Source: Dissophora ornata
Taxonomy: Eukaryota > Mortierellomycota > Mortierellomycetes > Mortierellales > Mortierellaceae
Assembly: GCA_025201705.1 (NCBI GenBank)
Contig: MU616781.1
Location: forward strand, 3,546-42,839
Length of the DNA: 39,294 bases
Reading direction: 5' to 3'
The notes under the pieces are model-generated. The model saw only the letters and a list, made by a program, of their open reading frames with translations. It made no database searches and was not told the DNA's origin. Both the position numbers and the translations under genes were made by a program. Positions 35,701-39,294 of this stretch are shown piece by piece (the first letter of the stretch is position 1; every line of letters begins with the position of its first letter).

Positions 35701-38700
35701 TCTTCGCGGAATTTCGCCGCTCATGGGACACCATGATGTCACTTGAATCGAGGACCGGGGAAGATGCTCAGCGCCAAAAGTACAATCGTAGGACTCAGAA
35801 ACTCAAGCGACTCTTCCGTCGCCAACACTTGGAGCGCAATATCTTGCAGCAGCAGTACAAGGTCAAGACTCTCGGATGGACCCGTAGTATTAAGGAAATG
35901 GAGGAGGTTAGGTACGCGAAATCACTTCAGGATCTGGATGATCATGTGCGGTTCGTGAAGAACGAATGGAAGAACCTTGTTCGAGATGTCTGTCGGAAGG
36001 GCGCAATCTGGGAGGATAAGGATTCGCTGGCGAGTAGGACTCCGACCCGCTGGCGACTTGATTTCACAGAGGCTCGTTCCAGAATGAGAAGAAAGTTGCG
36101 TGTGGACGACAGAAAGTCGGACGAGCCCTACCTTCCAAAGCAAAGTGGGTCCTCATCTTCCATGGATACTAAGATCTCGAGCTTGAGCATCCCAAAGAGC
36201 GTCAAATCCAGCCCTGTATCTGCAGCCAAAAGCAGAATCGAGAAATTGAAAGAAGCAGACGTAGCCTCGGTGGCATCGGTCGATAAGAACCAGGATGTTA
36301 AGAGCGACCGGGATAGTATTGGCGAAAGTGCTGCGCAAGATGAAGCTTCGGCCGCTGAATTGGAGAACAACCCCGAGAACGACGAGGAAGCTGCTGCTAT
36401 TGAGAATGCCGATAATGGTGAGCAGGGTGACGACGAGGGAGGCGTGCCTGAATCTGCAGATGTGGATCCGGATCGTGAAGCGGAGCCAGCGTTTGAAGAA
36501 GCTGCCAACCGCAAGATCTTGCGACTGCTCGAAGCGGGAGATGTCGTTTATGAGGTCTACAACATGAGCCGAGTCACTGGTCTGGATGCAGTGGAGGGCC
36601 TACTCTTGCTCTGCAAACACAACATGTACCTCATCGACAACTATTTCCAAAAGATGGACGGTGAGGTTGTTGACATCAGGGAGGTTGCGGACTCTGAGCG
36701 CGACCAGTACCTACAGCTTCTTGCCTCGAATGCACCTGCTTCGCAACCTTCATCAGATTCGTCCGAGGTCCGTCATCAATGCAGAAAGTGGCGATTTGAG
36801 GATATCAAGGAAGTCCATCGTCGTCGTTATCTACTGCGAAACGTTGCGCTAGAGCTCTTCTTTGTGGACGGACGAAACTACCTGATTAACCTGAACTTGC
36901 AGCAGCGCGACCTTGTCTACAATCAGCTGGCAAGCCGTGTGGGATCGCTGGCCACCAATAGTCTGCAAATGGGAGAACGCTCCGCCATGGTTGAGCCCAA
37001 CAGCAACAGCAACCAGGCTCAGTCCTCGCTCGGATCGAAGCTCGCTAATATCTTTGCACCATCGTCGATTGCTGATATCACCGCCAAATGGGAGAAGCAT
37101 GATATCTCGAACTTCCAGTATCTCATGCACCTCAACACAATGGCTGGACGGACATATAACGATTTGACTCAGTACCCGGTCTTCCCCTGGATCTTGGCGG
37201 ATTACACCAGCGAGGAGCTCGATTTGACCAACCCGAAGACCTTCCGAGACCTCTCGAGACCCATGGGAGCTCAGACACCCGATCGCGAGAAGGACTTTAA
37301 CGATCGCTACCATACCTGGGATGGAGGAGATGATCGTACGCCACCATTCCACTATGGAACTCACTACTCGTCTGCTATGATTGTCTGCTCATATCTGATC
37401 CGCCTCGAGCCCTTTACACAGGAGTATCTGAAACTGCAAGGGGGTCAGTTTGACCACGCAGATCGATTGTTCCATTCTATCGGCAAATCCTGGGTCTCGG
37501 CCTCGCAGAAGACTATGTCTGACGTCCGAGAACTGATCCCAGAATTCTTTTACCTGCCTGAGTTCCTGATGAACACGAACGGATTCAATTTCGGTTCGCT
37601 CCAGACAACGGGTGAGCAGATCGACCATGTCAAGATGCCGCCATGGGCCAAGGACGATCCTAAAATCTTTATTGAGAAGCACCGTGAGGCTCTGGAGTGC
37701 GACTACGTCTCTGCACATCTGCACGAGTGGATCGATTTGATCTTTGGCTACAAACAGCAAGGGCCTGAATCCGTTCGTGCGGTGAACGTTTTCCATCACA
37801 TGTCGTATGAGGGTGCGATTGATCTAGACACCATTGATGATCATATCCAAAAGTCGGCTACGATTGGTATCATCCACAACTTTGGTCAGACCCCGCGACA
37901 GCTGTTTAAGAAGCCTCATGGACCTCGTCTGCCTCCGAACCGCGACCATCTGAGTCCAAACTATTATAACATGGCGCGGCATGCAGAGTACCTGACCCAG
38001 TCAGTAATTCCTGTCAAAGGTGAGTGCCTATGTCTTTTTATATTTGATTAAGTCCATTAGATCGAAGGCGCCACGGAACTAACTCCACAGGCTCTTAATG
38101 ATGTTAGATATTGGTCTGCCTGTGGGTGAAATCATGTACCAGGGCGACAAGCCCTTCATGGGTCACAGTCAACGCGCATATGAACCCTACGCATGCAGTA
38201 AATATGTCGAATGGGGGTTTTCGGATAATTCTGTCCGTTTATACTCGACGGAGACTGGCAAGGTTTTGGGTATCTTTGAGAATTTGCACTTGGAGGCCAT
38301 CACCTGCGTTAAATGGGCTGACGATCGCACAATCGTGACAACCTCGAGAGATACTGTCGTCTGCATCTGGCGCATTGTCCAGTCGCGCTCTTACGAACTC
38401 AAGCTGATGAAGTGTCTGCGAGGCCACCGAGAGACAGTTCACACGGCTGCCATCTCGGTCGCCTACTCGATTATCGTCTCTGGATCTGAAGATAAGTCCT
38501 GCATCGTCTGGGATCTCAATCGACTGGAATACGTCCGACAGCTCGGCAAACACGAGGATGGTGTGCGCGTTGTGGCGATTAACGATGCTACGGGTGATAT
38601 CGCGACTTGCTCTGGCCCAGTTTTACGACTCTGGACTGTCAACGGAGACTTGATCCTGCAGAAATACACGACGCAGATTGGTGACCCCATCCTGGACTGC

Positions 38701-39294
38701 ATCTTCTATGCAGGGCGCATGGGAGAATGGGTGCCCAAGGAACTCATCTTCACGAGCCATCGTCGCGGTACGATCAAGGTCTGGGAAAAGGCAGTTGTTG
38801 ATGCGGAGTACCAGCGAAACTCGTACCAACAGGTCAAGGCAGGAAGCATGTCGATCAGTTCGCTGCAGAACTCATTGGACTCTATGATGGTCTCGACTTC
38901 ATCGATATCTCAACCGCCGGCTGTTGCTGTTGCTACTACTATTTCGGAGGAAGGGTCATCATTTGCGGCCGGAATTATCATTGAGGACAAAGGCAGTGGT
39001 AGCAGCGGTACACCTGTTGTGGAGGACGAGTCTAGCTCTGGATCGGCTTCACGGTCGAGGCAGTCATCGCAGGCTGTTGCTAGTACCGCTAGCTCTGAAC
39101 TGACAAGGAACCGTGTTGCCAAGTGGGCGTTGAGACTTCGTCAGGCGTATACATACGAGGATCGACTGAGGATCGATGGGGGCGTCGTTCCCAACATCGT
39201 CTCACTTTATGTGTCCAGGTACAATTCCATTGCAGCTTTTACTTTTTTTTTTTTTAAAAAAAAAAGTATTTTGGGTCGCATTTCTAACATTTTT
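26766..39294 (+). CDS. ALFY/WDFY3-type PH-BEACH-WD40 protein (3' end beyond window)
   Basis: A giant BEACH-family scaffold; in animals ALFY links ubiquitinated cargo to autophagy. Twenty exons join in phase: 26766-26923, 27291-27336, 27427-27512, 27983-28086, 28188-28261, 28363-28590, 28637-28695, 28765-28951, 29034-29150, 29246-29336, 29418-29450, 29554-29810, 29904-30331, 30432-32583, 32668-32864, 32967-33133, 33215-34822, 34923-35557, 35646-38019 and 38108-39218, then a GT donor, giving at least 3370 residues. Order: armadillo-like N-terminal half (KEVGL-type 'FKDVLREVGLIDMF'), ConA/LamG-like domain at about 1007-1140 (GWLCIESF...GRWYHLALVH), Ser/Thr-rich insert, PH-BEACH at about 2498-2628 (FEDIKEVHRRRYLL), BEACH at about 2685-2970 (SNFQYLMHLNTMAGRTYNDL, ECDYVSAHLHEWIDLIFG), then WD40 repeats. 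ALFY ends in a FYVE finger; that part would lie beyond the window. The exact N-terminal start is less certain than the rest. Confidence 0.92.
32584..32613. repeat. Three tandem copies of a 9-base unit at a splice donor
   Basis: AATATATCG occurs three times in tandem, beginning two bases into the intron after exon 14 of the BEACH gene; the donor GTAATATATCG is part of the first copy. The intron is otherwise ordinary (32584-32667). If retained, it would add a short Ile-Tyr-Arg repeat and then stop. Confidence 0.85.
39243..39267. repeat. T-run/A-run palindrome in the last intron
   Basis: A run of about 13 T is followed directly by about 10 A, forming an almost perfect palindrome within the intron that starts at 39219. 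A similar T-then-A junction lies at 21961-21978 in intron 6 of the importin-9 gene. Homopolymer lengths may be affected by sequencing. Confidence 0.7.

Noticed and set aside
1..39294. CRISPR arrays, insertion sequences, prophage, secondary-metabolite or toxin systems
   Set aside because: No repeat-spacer arrays, transposase motifs, terminal inverted repeats of mobile elements, or cluster-type enzymes were seen; the window is ordinary eukaryotic gene space.

Overview
This window is intron-rich nuclear DNA of a filamentous fungus. Genes carry many short introns (mostly about 50-130 bp, GT...AG), 5' leaders are pyrimidine-rich, and there are no operons or phage or plasmid features. The gene set (DGAT2, GGA adaptor, an ALFY-type BEACH giant, an F-box/leucine-rich-like protein, an ABCG transporter with a Cys-rich ectodomain) fits an early-diverging fungus. 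My best guess is a mortierellalike Mucoromycota species; that lineage call is inference and was not tested by any search.

Layout, left to right: (1) 255-1802 minus, diacylglycerol acyltransferase DGAT2, 4 exons. (2) 2931-3530 minus, large-subunit ribosomal protein L12 (uL11), 2 exons with a 9-base last exon. (3) 3987-5966 minus, type-B carboxylesterase, 3 exons. (4) about 7492-11061 plus, ABCG half transporter with an N-terminal Cys-rich domain, at least 6 exons, first exon unresolved. (5) 11062-12938, a 1.9 kb gene-poor stretch with a V-arm (type II) tRNA-like gene on the minus strand. (6) 12939-15915 minus, GGA-type clathrin adaptor, 12 exons. (7) 16227-18746 plus, F-box protein, intronless. 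(8) 19006-23319 minus, importin-9/Kap114-type karyopherin, 13 exons. (9) 23635-25907 plus, mitochondrial prolyl-tRNA synthetase, 5 exons. (10) 26766 to the window end plus, ALFY/WDFY3-type PH-BEACH-WD40 protein, 20 exons in view, truncated by the window.

I rebuilt splice structures by hand. For genes 1-3, 6, 8, 9 and 10 every exon joins in phase, and protein lengths come out near family norms (344, 165, 598, 603, 1043, 625 and at least 3370 residues). The genes are mostly unrelated housekeeping functions rather than a cluster. Loose themes are lipid handling (DGAT2, esterase, ABCG) and membrane trafficking or autophagy (GGA, BEACH). Two tight head-to-head pairs (GGA/F-box, 311 bp; importin-9/ProRS, 315 bp) probably share bidirectional promoters. 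I found no convincing previously undescribed multi-gene system. The most unusual items are the V-arm tRNA-like gene with a non-Leu/Ser anticodon loop, the 9-base terminal exon of RPL12, and a full ALFY-type BEACH protein in a fungus.
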